Assembly (NCBI GenBank): GCA_003725745.1
Contig: RHDP01000001.1
Coordinates: 558,001-622,000, forward strand
DNA from: Streptomyces sp. I6
GTDB taxonomy: Bacteria; Actinomycetota; Actinomycetes; Streptomycetales; Streptomycetaceae
DNA: 64,000 nucleotides
Direction: 5' to 3'
Position numbers and translations under genes: made by a program. The notes beneath the pieces were generated by a model. The model made no database searches, was not told the DNA's origin, and worked only from the letters and a program-made list of their open reading frames with translations. How positions within the stretch are numbered: position 1 is the first letter of the stretch; every line of letters begins with the position of its first letter. Below, piece by piece: positions 49,092 to 58,152 of this stretch.

Positions 49092-50269
49092 TCAGCCGCG
49101 CCAGGCGGCGATGACCGAGACCGCCTGGGAGGCGGTGAGGCGGGGGTCGCAGAAGCTGGTGTACTTCTCCCCGACCTGGTGGGCCCGCGTCTCGTTGCGC
49201 ACGCACTCGGTCACGTCGTCGGGAGTGGTCTCCAGGTGGATGCCCCGGCGATGCCGCCGGCGCAGCGAACGGCGGTGAGGAAGCCCCGCACCTCCCGCTC
49301 GATCTGGTCCAGGTAGCGGGTCTTGAGCCCCTCGGCGGTGGTCACCGTGTTGCCGTGCATCGGGTCGCAGAGCCAGCTCACCGGGTGCCCGGCCTCCCGT
49401 ACGGCCGTCACCAGCGCGGGCAGCCGCTCCCCGACGGTGTCCGCGCCCATCCGGGAGATGAGGGTGAGGCGGCCGGGCGAGCGGGTGGGGTCCAGCCGCT
49501 CGCAGAGCGTGAGCAGGTCCGGCACGGTCATGGAGGGGCCGACCTTGCAGGCCACCGGGTTGGCGATGGAGGCGAACAGCTCCACGTGGGCCCCGTCCAG
49601 CGAACGGGTGCGTTCGCCGATCCACGGCAGGTGGGTGGAGGAGAGCCAGAGGGCGCCCGATCCGTCGCGGCGGAGCATCGGCAGCTCGTAGTCGAGCAGC
49701 AGCGCCTCGTGGCTCGTCCACACCAGGGGGTCGATGGCGCGGGCCTGCTCGCGCGGGGCGCCGTCCCAGCCGAGGTGGCCCATCATCTCGTCGGCCGCGT
49801 CGTAGCCGGTCAGCAGCCGAGCCGGGTCGGGTATGCGGCCCTTGGGGGCCGGTTCGGGACTGTTGACCATGTGGCCGCGGTAGACGGGGAGTTCGACCCC
49901 GTTCACCAGCTCGGTCGGGTTGGAGCGGGGCTTGGCGAACTGGCCGGCGATGCGGCCGATCCGGACGACGGGGCGGTGCGAGGCCAGCTTCATGGCCCCG
50001 GCCATCAGGTCGAGCACGGCCGCCTTGCGGGCGACGTACCCCGCGCTGGACTCCATGGGGTCCTCGGCGCAGTCGCCCGCCTGAACCACCTGGGCCTCGC
50101 CCCGGGCCACCTGGGCGAGGACCGTCCGTAAGGCCTGGACGTCCTCGAACCGGACGAGGGCCCGGCGGCCGTTCAGCTCTCGGCGCACGGTCTCCAGGTG
50201 TTCGGCATCGGGCCACTCCGGCTGCTGGAGCGCGGGCCTGACTCGGAACTCGGACACGACGTTGTCCAC
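49092..50269 (-). CDS. Class II (plant-type) DAHP synthase (one apparent frameshift)
   Basis: First enzyme of the shikimate pathway, condensing PEP and erythrose-4-phosphate; a cluster copy boosts chorismate supply. Class II features: QAGDCAEDPMESSAGYVARK with the metal-binding Cys, GQFAKPRSNPTELV, SSTHLPWIGERTR, VGPSMTVPDLLTL and WLCDPMHGNTVTT. GTG 50269. The last part changes frame near 49245: RCAGGIAG continues as GGIHLETTPDDVTECV, ending KYTSFCDPRLTASQAV. About 393 residues, slightly shorter than the housekeeping enzyme, as in phenazine PhzC-type copies. It is the first gene of the 3-hydroxyanthranilate operon. Confidence 0.92.
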
Positions 50270-50846
50270 TGGTGCCTCCACGGTCGCATGGAGCGAGCGG
50301 GGAACGCTCGCTGTCGGGTGTGAGTCGGTGCGGCGTCGGCGAACCCGTCGCGGGCGTCGTCCGGCGACGAGGCGGCGTACGGGACGTCCCGCGCCACTCG
50401 GTTCCGTTGTGACCCGAGCCCGCGGGTCGGAGGGGGGCGGCCGTCCCGCCCTGGTCCGGCTGCCGATCCTGGGCCGGATCCGGTAAGGAGCCAACCAACG
50501 CGCCAGCAGTTCGTCAGGTGACGCGGATTCCATCAGGTCTGCCCGCGTCCAGCGGCCCGGACCTGACGGACTACCCGGGCCGAACTGGGCCACCAGGGCG
50601 GAAACGTTGCACCATGAGCCCGCTCCCGACCCCTGCTCTGCGCCCGTTTCGGCGCGAGGGAGTGCCTTGCCGACCAGGGCCGGACGGGCCCGTGCACCCG
50701 GTGCGGTGCGCCGCGAGGCACCGCCGCGCTCCACGTCGCCCGAAGCGACGCGCGGGCGCGGCACCACCGCGAGGCGCCCGGCCGGGGGCCCTGGATCCCG
50801 GCCCTGACCGGCACGTCACCCTCTAGGCCCCTGGAGATCTCCCGTC
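50270..50846. promoter_or_regulatory. 577-bp divergent intergenic region in the cluster
   Basis: Lies between the DAHP synthase start (minus) and the esterase start (plus), so it should hold the promoters of both operons. An inverted repeat GACCCG-AGCCCG-CGGGTC lies at about 50411-50428. No -10/-35 pair was clear to me, and no gene is supported despite open frames on both strands. Confidence 0.45.
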
Positions 50847-52526
50847 ATGACATCACGCAACAGCTCCGGCCTCCCGCGGCGGACGTTCGTCGTCACGGCG
50901 GCCGCCGCCGCGGCGGCCGTCGGCCCGGTGGGACCAGCCGCTGCCGCCGCCCCCGCCCACCGGGCGTCCCGGCCCCGCAGCGGATCGGTGGTCGTGCGCA
51001 CCACCGAGGGCCGCATCGCCGGTCAGCGCCTCGACGACGTCACCGTCTTCCGCGGTGTCCCCTACGCTGCCCCGCCGGTGGGCCCGCTCCGCTTCGCCTC
51101 CCCTCGTCCGGCCGAGCCGTGGAACGGGGTGCGGGACGCCACCGCCTTCGGCGCGCCCGCTCTCCAGACCGACTACCTGCCCGACAGCAGCGAGGACTGT
51201 CTGTACGCCAACGTCTGGACCCCGGGCACCACCGGGCGCCGCCCGGTGGTGGTCTACATCCACGGCGGCGGCTGGTTCCTCGGGGCGGGCAGCGAGCCCG
51301 ACTACGACGGCGCCAAGCCGGCCGTGCGCGGCGACATGGTCGTCATCAACTTCAACTACCGTCTGGGGCTGCTCGGCTGGGGGCTGCACGAGGAGTTCAC
51401 CGACCCCCGCACACGGTCGTTCGCCAACTGGGGGCTCCAAGACCAGGCAGCGCTGCTGCACTGGGTCCAGGCCAACGCGGCGGCCTTCGGCGGCGACCCG
51501 GGCAACATCACCCTGGCCGGCACCTCGGCCGGCGGATCGAGCACCTGGCAGCTGAGCCTGCTGCCGCAGCTGCGCGGGGTCATCAGACGAGCGGTGCCGA
51601 TCAGCGTCAAGCACGTCTGGAACCCGGCCAGTTCGACCACCCCCCGGGAGTCGCGCGAGGTCTACGCGCTGCTCGCCTCCCGCCTCGGTGCGACAGTCGC
51701 AGGACTGCGCACGGTACCGGGACCGGACCTCAAGGCCGCCTGGGAGGAGCTGTACTCCGGCGACCCCGCCGACCGGCCGGTGACCGGCTGGCGCGAGTAC
51801 CGGGGGCCGGTGCCCGACGGGCAGTGGATGCGCGGCTTCGACCACGAGCTGCCAACCCCGCGGATACCGGTCATGCCGATATACGCCCGGACCGAGGGCT
51901 CCTTCTTCACCGGCGGACCCGGCTACCCCTACCCCGGCCCCCACCCCACCGACGACGCCGAGCTGCGCGAGGCGGTCTTCATGGTGCTGCGCAAGGGCGG
52001 CGCCCGGGTCGGCTACCGCGACGTGGACCAGGCCGTCGCCTTCTACCGCAGGGCGGCCGTCCGGGGCGGGCTGCCGCAGGACCCGATGTCGATCTGGACC
52101 GAGATCTGGGGCGACGGCCTCTTCCGCTACCAGATCATCCGGCTGGCCGAGCGCCACGCCCGCGAGGGCCGCTCCCCGCAGTACCTCATGGAGTTCGCCC
52201 ACCCGGTGCGCGCCCCCTACTCCGGCACCCCGCACGAGGCCACGTCGAAGTTCCTCTTCGGCTCGCACGCGCTGCCCGTCAACGAGCCCGCCTACGGCGA
52301 CGGCCCGCTGGAGCGCCAGGTCTCCGACACCCTGATCGATCTGGTCGCCTCCTTCGCCCGCGACGGCCGCCCGGCCTCCCCGCACGCCCCCGCGTGGCCG
52401 GAGTTCGCCCCCATGCGGCCCACCACGATGGTGGTCGGCGGCCCGGACGTCGCCCGTCTCTCCACCACCTTCAAGGCGGACCAGCTCCGCTACTGGGACC
52501 GGGCCGGCTGGGTACCCCGTACCTGA
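50847..52526 (+). CDS. Secreted type-B carboxylesterase with Tat signal
   Basis: 559 residues. A twin-arginine signal peptide (LPRRTFVVTAAAAAAAVGPV, cleavage after about AAAAPA) sends it out of the cell folded. The mature enzyme is a type-B carboxylesterase: SEDCLYANVWTPG, oxyanion HGGGWFLGAG, nucleophile elbow NITLAGTSAGGSSTWQLS and a His in MEFAHPVRAPYSG or later. It begins the plus-strand operon with the amidotransferase. Possible role: cleaving an ester or amide from an exported precursor to unmask it, or hydrolysing the product; neither is shown by the sequence. Intact. Confidence 0.85.
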   Translation: MTSRNSSGLPRRTFVVTAAAAAAAVGPVGPAAAAAPAHRASRPRSGSVVVRTTEGRIAGQRLDDVTVFRGVPYAAPPVGPLRFASPRPAEPWNGVRDATAFGAPALQTDYLPDSSEDCLYANVWTPGTTGRRPVVVYIHGGGWFLGAGSEPDYDGAKPAVRGDMVVINFNYRLGLLGWGLHEEFTDPRTRSFANWGLQDQAALLHWVQANAAAFGGDPGNITLAGTSAGGSSTWQLSLLPQLRGVIRRAVPISVKHVWNPASSTTPRESREVYALLASRLGATVAGLRTVPGPDLKAAWEELYSGDPADRPVTGWREYRGPVPDGQWMRGFDHELPTPRIPVMPIYARTEGSFFTGGPGYPYPGPHPTDDAELREAVFMVLRKGGARVGYRDVDQAVAFYRRAAVRGGLPQDPMSIWTEIWGDGLFRYQIIRLAERHAREGRSPQYLMEFAHPVRAPYSGTPHEATSKFLFGSHALPVNEPAYGDGPLERQVSDTLIDLVASFARDGRPASPHAPAWPEFAPMRPTTMVVGGPDVARLSTTFKADQLRYWDRAGWVPRT

Positions 52527-52591
52527 TGCGCGGCCCCACTTCCCCGCAGCGCTGTTGACACGGCTGAACACGAGAAAGGAACCGAGGCACT

Positions 52592-54448
52592 ATGTGTGGA
52601 CTCGCAGGCTGGGTCGGCTACGACCGTGATCTCTCCCGACTGGGCGCCACCGCCCAGGCCATGACCGCCACGATGGCCTGCCGGGGCCCGGACGACGACG
52701 GGGTGTGGACCGACCCGCACGTGGCGCTCGGCCACTGCCGGCTCTCGGTCATCGACCTGGAGGGCGGCCGGCAGCCGATGCACGTGACCGCGCCGGACGA
52801 CGGCCTGCCGACCGTCGTCTACACCGGCGAGGTCTACAACTTCGTCGAACTCAAGGAGGAGCTGAGCGCTCTCGGCCACGAGTTCCGCACCTCCAGCGAC
52901 ACCGAGGTGGTGCTCCACGCCTACCTCCAGTGGGGCCAGGAGTTCGCGGAGCGGCTCAACGGCATGTACGCACTGGCCGTCTGGGACCCGCGCACCGAGG
53001 AACTCCTCCTGGTTCGGGACCGGATGGGCGTCAAGCCGCTCTTCTACTACCCGACCCGCGACGGGGTGCTCTTCGGCTCCGAGGCCAAGGCGATCCTGGC
53101 ACACCCCGAGGCCGAGGCGGTCGTCGACCGGGAGGGTCTGGCCGAGATCTTCGCCATCATCAACACCCCCGGGCACGCCGTCTTCAAGGGCATGCACGAG
53201 GTGGTCCCCGGCACGGTCGTCCGCTTCACCAGGGACGGCCACTCGGTCCGTACCTACTGGGAGCTGACCGCCCACCCGCACGGCGACGACCTGGACACCA
53301 CCATCACCCGGGTCCGGGAGCTGCTGGACGACATCGTCCGCCGCCAGCTGATCGCGGACGTTCCCGTGGGCACCCTGCTCTCCGGCGGACTGGACTCCAG
53401 CGCGCTGACCGCCCTGGCCGCCAAGGCCTTCCGGGACCAGGGGCGCACCGAGCGCGTCAAGGCGTTCTCGATCGACTTCAAGGGCAACGACGAGGCCTTC
53501 GCCGGCAACGGCATCTGGCAGGACCCCGACACCCCGTACGCGGTCGAGGTCGCCGAGAAGTGCGGCGCCGAGCACATCATCGTCGAGCTGGAGAATGCGG
53601 ACGTCCTGGACGAGTCCATCCGCTCCCGGGTGCTGCGCTGCCAGGACCTGCCCGTCTCCACCGGCGACATGGAGCACTCTCTGCTCCACCTGTGCACCGC
53701 GCTGAAGCGCCAGGTGACCGTCGCCCTCTCCGGGGAGACCGCCGACGAACTCTTCGGCGGCTACAACTGGTTCTTCGACCAGGAGGCCGTGGAGGGCGAC
53801 ACCTTCCCCTGGTACGACGCCTGGCGGCGGCTCGGCGGCCTGGACACCATGAAGGAGATCGGCCTCTGGGACCGGCTCGGCCTGGAGGAGTACGTCAAGG
53901 CGCGCTACGCCGAGGCACTGGCCGAGGTGCCCCGGCTGGAGGGCGAGTCCGGCCGCGAGGAGCGGATGCGGGAGCTTCTCTACCTCAACATCTCCCGCTG
54001 GGAGAACTTCCTGCTCGACCGCAAGGACCGGATCAGCATGGCCGCCAGCCTGGAGGTCCGGGTCCCCTTCACCGACCACCGGCTCGTGGAGTACGTCTTC
54101 AACGTACCGTGGGAGATGAAGACCTTCGACGGCCGGGAGAAGAGCCTGCTGCGCGCCGCGGCCGCCGACGTGCTCCCGGAGTCGGTGCTGACCCGGAAGA
54201 AGAGCCCGTACCCCTCCACCCAGGACCACGAGTACGTCCGGGCGCTGCGCGACAAGGTCGCCGCCCTGCTCCACGAGGGATCACCGGTGCTGGAGCTGGT
54301 GCCGGCCGAGGGCATCCAGCGGCTGCTGGACAAGCCGCTGGAGTCGTACGCCGGGCTCGGCGGACTCTGGGGGACGCGGGCGGTGATGGAACGGCTCGTC
54401 GAGTTCAACGCCTGGGTCACCGAGTACGGGGTCAGGGTCGAGGCCTGA
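52592..54448 (+). CDS. Asparagine synthetase B-like amidotransferase
   Basis: 618 residues, two domains. The N-terminal Ntn glutaminase starts MCGLAGWVGYDRDLSR with Cys2 as nucleophile and continues MACRGPDDDGVW, GHCRLSVIDLEGGRQPM and YTGEVYNFVELKEEL. The C-terminal ATP-pyrophosphatase has LLSGGLDSSALTALAAK, the SGGxDSS PP-loop, and VALSGETADELFGGYNWFF. GAAAGGA precedes ATG 52592. Such enzymes in secondary-metabolite clusters activate a carboxylate with ATP and transfer glutamine-derived ammonia to give a primary amide. Here the carboxylate may be 3-hydroxyanthranilate or a derivative; plain asparagine production for the pathway's aspartate supply is less likely. Intact. Confidence 0.87.
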   Translation: MCGLAGWVGYDRDLSRLGATAQAMTATMACRGPDDDGVWTDPHVALGHCRLSVIDLEGGRQPMHVTAPDDGLPTVVYTGEVYNFVELKEELSALGHEFRTSSDTEVVLHAYLQWGQEFAERLNGMYALAVWDPRTEELLLVRDRMGVKPLFYYPTRDGVLFGSEAKAILAHPEAEAVVDREGLAEIFAIINTPGHAVFKGMHEVVPGTVVRFTRDGHSVRTYWELTAHPHGDDLDTTITRVRELLDDIVRRQLIADVPVGTLLSGGLDSSALTALAAKAFRDQGRTERVKAFSIDFKGNDEAFAGNGIWQDPDTPYAVEVAEKCGAEHIIVELENADVLDESIRSRVLRCQDLPVSTGDMEHSLLHLCTALKRQVTVALSGETADELFGGYNWFFDQEAVEGDTFPWYDAWRRLGGLDTMKEIGLWDRLGLEEYVKARYAEALAEVPRLEGESGREERMRELLYLNISRWENFLLDRKDRISMAASLEVRVPFTDHRLVEYVFNVPWEMKTFDGREKSLLRAAAADVLPESVLTRKKSPYPSTQDHEYVRALRDKVAALLHEGSPVLELVPAEGIQRLLDKPLESYAGLGGLWGTRAVMERLVEFNAWVTEYGVRVEA

Positions 54449-54499
54449 CATGTCCCCCATCCCGATGCTGTCCGTGCCCCCGGAAGGAGTGCCGACCTG

Positions 54500-55384
54500 A
54501 TGTACACCATCGCACCGACGTTCGATATCGACCACTCGCCCGAGTGGGGCTCGGAGAGGCTCGATCTGGACGCCTATCTGCGGCGGATCGGCTACGAAGG
54601 GGCCCGGGACAACTCGCTGAAGACCCTTCAGCAGGTACACCGGGCCCATATGAGCACCATCTCCTTCGAGAACGTCGACATCGCGGTCGGCCGGACGGTC
54701 TCGCTGGACATCGCCGAACTGGAGCGCAAACTGGTCCGCTCCGGACGCGGCGGTTACTGCTACGAGACCAACCTGCTCTTCGCCGCCGCGCTGGACCGCC
54801 TCGGCTTCCCGGTGATGCGGATGCTCTCCCGCATCCGGGAGGGAGACACCAGGCGCCGGTTCCGCTCGCACACCTCCCTGCTGGTCAGGACGGCGGACGA
54901 ACCGGACACGGTGTGGCTGGCCGACCCCGGCTACGGCTACGCCGGGCTCATCGAGCCGATGCCGCTGCGCGACGGAGCCCGCGCGACCGTGGGGGCCTGG
55001 AGCTGGGAGCTGGGCGTGGACGACGGCCACTGGGTGCTGCGATCCCAGGACGGCGAGGGGCGCTGGAGCGACCTCTACGTCTTCCGGCCCGAGCGCCAGT
55101 ACGAGGTCGACTACCGGGCGGCGCACTACGTCAGCTCCACCAGGCCGGGCTCCCCGTTCGTCAACCGGCTGGTGGCACAGCGCGGTTCGGAGACCGTGCG
55201 GTACCGGCTGCGCAACGACGTCCTGGTCACCGACCACCCCGACGGGCGCACCGAGCGCGCCGTGCTCACCCCGGACGAGGTGGTGGCCGCCCTGCGGGAG
55301 AAGTTCGGTCTCACCCTGACCGACGAGGACGTCTCGCTGCTCTCGGGGTTCCTGCACCGCGGGGAGAGCACCGCCGCCTGCTGA
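54500..55384 (+). CDS. Arylamine N-acetyltransferase-family protein
   Basis: 294-residue NAT fold. The catalytic triad is visible: Cys in SGRGGYCYETNLLFAAAL (RGGxCxExN), His in FRSHTSLLV and Asp in WLADPGYGYAGLI. ATG 54500 with GGAAGGAG 8-14 bases upstream. The family includes N-acetyltransferases of aromatic amines and amide synthases such as RifF that close macrolactams. In this cluster an acetyl or acyl transfer to the amino (or hydroxy) group of 3-hydroxyanthranilate, as masking or self-protection, is plausible. Follows the amidotransferase by 51 bases. Intact. Confidence 0.87.
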   Translation: MYTIAPTFDIDHSPEWGSERLDLDAYLRRIGYEGARDNSLKTLQQVHRAHMSTISFENVDIAVGRTVSLDIAELERKLVRSGRGGYCYETNLLFAAALDRLGFPVMRMLSRIREGDTRRRFRSHTSLLVRTADEPDTVWLADPGYGYAGLIEPMPLRDGARATVGAWSWELGVDDGHWVLRSQDGEGRWSDLYVFRPERQYEVDYRAAHYVSSTRPGSPFVNRLVAQRGSETVRYRLRNDVLVTDHPDGRTERAVLTPDEVVAALREKFGLTLTDEDVSLLSGFLHRGESTAAC

Positions 55385-55401
55385 CGCACCCCGCACACCA
55401 G

Positions 55402-55432
55402 GAGAGCCCCGGCACCAGGTGCCGGGGCTCTC
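55402..55432. terminator. Terminator between NAT and MFS genes
   Basis: Perfect 14-bp stem (GAGAGCCCCGGCAC, 55402-55415 with 55419-55432) and 3-base loop CAG between convergent genes. Confidence 0.9.
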
Positions 55433-55459
55433 GCCGTACCCGCCGACGTACCGGACGGG

Positions 55460-56683
55460 CTAGAGGAGCGAGACGACCGCCGGCCCGAAGGCCGCGCCGA
55501 GCAGGTAGCAGAGGTTGAACAGACCGATGGCGGCGGGCCGCTCCTCGTCGGGCACCGCCTTGGTGGAGTGCACCGCGAAGACCCCCTGGCCGGAGGCGGC
55601 CGCGATCGAGGCGAGGGCCTGCGCGAGCAGCAGCAGGATCGCGACGGTGCTCACCGAGGCCAGCACCACCCCGACGGCGCTGAGGGCGACCAGGGTGAAG
55701 ATGACCGGCTGCCGGCCCACCTTCGCCGAGAGCGCGACCACCAGCCAGCTGAGCGCGCCACCGAGCAGCAGCGGCCACACCATGGCCCCGCCGATCGTGC
55801 CGCTCGACCACGAGGTGTGGTCCGAGAGGGAGTTGGGCACCGCGAACATCAGCCCGAAGTTGACCGCCGCGAGGAGGAAGGCCAGCACCGAGGAGATCAG
55901 GAAGACGGGGCTGCGGACCACCGCCGCCGGGACGAACCCCTGCGGCTTGACCCGCAGGTGCCGCACCAGGACGGCGATCGTCAGCACCGAGAGCACCCCG
56001 GCGACCGCCGGGTAGTGCGGGACGAAGACCAGGGCCGTGACCACGGCGGTGAGCAGCACCGCGCCCAGCCCGTCGAAGGCGGCGGTGGAGGTCGGCCGGG
56101 TTGAGACCCGTCCGATGACGACGAGCAGACCGATCAGGCTGATCGCGGGCAGGGCGAGCGTCGCCTGCCAGTTGATCGCGTCGTTGACCAGCGAACCGAC
56201 CAGGGGCGCGGTGGAGCCGACCACCGCCAGCGAGGCGGTGACGAAGCCCATGGAGCGGGCGGAGTTCGTCAGGCTCATCGCGATGGAGGTGAGACCGGCG
56301 GTGCCGAGCGCCTGGAGCGCGCAGCCGATGATGACGGCCGGGAGCGCCGGGACGGCGAGGACCAGGAGGGCCCCCAGCAGGACCAGCGCCCCGCAGCCGG
56401 CGAGCGCGGCGCGCGCACCACGGTGCCGCAGCAGCCCGGTCATCAGGGGGGTGCCCACCGCGATGCCCCAGCCGAAGGCGGTCACGCCCCAGGTGACGGT
56501 TCCGGTGGTGGTGGACAAGTCGCGGGCGATGTCGTCCAGGACCAGCGCCGGCCCGGCGATGCCGAACGAGAGCGGTCCGGCCATCAGCCCCAGCCAGTAG
56601 GTGGGGATGCGGGGGGTGTCGGGTGCCGGGTGGTCCGCGCCCTCGGGGCGCGCGGTGCCCGGACCCGCGAGAGATTCACTCAC
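55460..56683 (-). CDS. MFS transporter, putative product exporter
   Basis: 407 residues with about twelve hydrophobic segments (YWLGLMAGPLSFGIAGPALV at the start, WPLLLGGALSWLVVALSAKV in the middle, LLLLAQALASIAAASGQGVF later). MFS drug-exporter-like. It lies at the heart of the cluster between the NAT and OYE genes and is transcribed with the OYE from the LuxR side. Likely exports the product and gives self-resistance; this is inference from position. The N-terminal 25 residues are hydrophilic. Intact. Confidence 0.85.
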   Translation of the reverse strand: MSESLAGPGTARPEGADHPAPDTPRIPTYWLGLMAGPLSFGIAGPALVLDDIARDLSTTTGTVTWGVTAFGWGIAVGTPLMTGLLRHRGARAALAGCGALVLLGALLVLAVPALPAVIIGCALQALGTAGLTSIAMSLTNSARSMGFVTASLAVVGSTAPLVGSLVNDAINWQATLALPAISLIGLLVVIGRVSTRPTSTAAFDGLGAVLLTAVVTALVFVPHYPAVAGVLSVLTIAVLVRHLRVKPQGFVPAAVVRSPVFLISSVLAFLLAAVNFGLMFAVPNSLSDHTSWSSGTIGGAMVWPLLLGGALSWLVVALSAKVGRQPVIFTLVALSAVGVVLASVSTVAILLLLAQALASIAAASGQGVFAVHSTKAVPDEERPAAIGLFNLCYLLGAAFGPAVVSLL

Positions 56684-56901
56684 GGTTCCTCCAGGGGTGA
56701 GGTGTGGGGCGTCGGTTCCGCCTGCGCGGGACCCGGCACCGGAACCGCCCGGCGGGCCGGGCGTCGTACGGTCGAGCGGTCACGTGGCCGGGCTCTCGCC
56801 CGGCCACGGGGTCGTTCGGTATGGGGTCGTTCGGTTCGGGGGTGTTCGGTTCCGTGTCGTACGGCCGGGGTCGTATCGACCGGCGTCGTATCGGCCGTCC
56901 C

Positions 56902-57975
56902 TCAGACGTCGAGCATCGGGTAGTCCGTGTAGCCGCGGTGGTCGCCGCCGTAGAAGGTGGCGGCGTCCGGCGAGTTGAACGGGCCGCCGACCCGGATGCG
57001 GCGCTGGAGGTCGGGGTTGGCGAGCCAGAGCGAGCCGAGGCTGACCGCGTCGGCGAGGTCGTCCTGGAGGACCTCCAGCGCGATCTCCGGGCTCACGTAG
57101 GCCTCGGTGCCGGTCTTGTGCGGGTTGAGGATCAGCGTGCCCGGCCACTCGGCCCGGACCAGCTCGGTCACCGCGCGGTGGCCGAACTCCATGATGTGGA
57201 CGTAGGCGAGGTTGTACGGGGCCAGCGTGCGGATCAACGTGCGGTACAGCTCGGCCGGGTCGCTCTCGCTGATGCCCTCGCTGGTGGAGCCGGGCGAGAT
57301 GCGGATGCCCACGCGTTCGGGGCCGATGGCGTCGCTGACGGCCCGCGCGACCTCGTCGGCGAAACGGACCCGGTTCTCCACGGAACCGCCGTAGACGTCG
57401 GTGCGCTGGTTGGAGCCGTCGGCCAGGAACTGGTGGATCAGGTAGCCGTTGGCGCCGTGCAGCTCCACCCCGTCGAACCCGGCGTCCACCGCGTGCTTGG
57501 CGGCGGAGACGAAGTCCTCCACGGTCTGCGCGATGTCCTCCAGGGTCATTTCGCGCGGCACGGGGTGGTCGACCATGCCGTCGGGGGTGTACATCTGGCC
57601 GCCGGTGGCGATGGGCGAGGGTGCGACCGGTAGGGCACCGTCCGGGTAGAGGCTGGAGTGGCCGACCCGGCCCGAGTGCATGAGCTGGACGAAGATCCGG
57701 CCGCCGGCGGCGTGCACCGCGTCGGTCACCCGGCGCCAGTCCTCGGCCTGCTCGGCGGAGTGCAGCCCCGGGGTGTCGATGTAGCCCTGGCCGATCACGC
57801 TCGGCTGGGTGCCCTCGGTGATGATCAACCCGGCCCCGGCGCGCTGGGCGTAGTAGTCGGCGGTCAGGGCGTTCACGGAACGGTCAACGGAACGGCTGCG
57901 GGTCATCGGAGCCATCACCAGGCGGTTCGGCAGGGTCATCTTGCCCACGCGCAGGGGGGCGAACAGCTCTTCCAT
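56902..57975 (-). CDS. Old yellow enzyme-family flavin reductase
   Basis: 357 residues from ATG 57975, preceded by GGAGGA at 4-5 bases. FMN TIM barrel: LRVGKMTLPNRLVMAPMTRS, IITEGTQPSVIGQGYIDTPG, GVELHGANGYLIHQFLADGS with the H-N/H pair, and GIRISPGSTSEG. OYEs reduce activated alkenes and can reduce nitro, azo and related groups with NAD(P)H. In a nitrous-acid cluster a role in reducing a conjugated ring, nitro or diazo intermediate is possible; detoxification is the alternative. 219 bases separate it from the exporter. Intact. Confidence 0.87.
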   Translation of the reverse strand: MEELFAPLRVGKMTLPNRLVMAPMTRSRSVDRSVNALTADYYAQRAGAGLIITEGTQPSVIGQGYIDTPGLHSAEQAEDWRRVTDAVHAAGGRIFVQLMHSGRVGHSSLYPDGALPVAPSPIATGGQMYTPDGMVDHPVPREMTLEDIAQTVEDFVSAAKHAVDAGFDGVELHGANGYLIHQFLADGSNQRTDVYGGSVENRVRFADEVARAVSDAIGPERVGIRISPGSTSEGISESDPAELYRTLIRTLAPYNLAYVHIMEFGHRAVTELVRAEWPGTLILNPHKTGTEAYVSPEIALEVLQDDLADAVSLGSLWLANPDLQRRIRVGGPFNSPDAATFYGGDHRGYTDYPMLDV

Positions 57976-58152
57976 GCTCTCCTCCATCGGGTTGTGATCA
58001 TCGGGGGATATCCTGGTCACAACGGTAGGAGCGGCCTCCGAGCACGGAATCCGTAGTCCCTACTGATCCCGGTACGTATTCACGGGTAAGTAACATGGGA
58101 CCGTATACCGATGGCATGGGGCGGGTCTGGTAGCGGGTGGAGGGGGACGTCG

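Noticed and set aside
44750-50269. Phenazine biosynthesis cluster
   Set aside because: PhzC/D/E-type genes are present but phzA/B, phzF, phzG are not seen anywhere in the window; the EntA-type SDR and diazotisation genes point to 3-hydroxyanthranilate.
44750-50269. Catecholate siderophore cluster (2,3-dihydroxybenzoate)
   Set aside because: The first enzyme carries a glutamine amidotransferase domain and the isochorismatase is PhzD-like without an aryl carrier domain; no NRPS is present.
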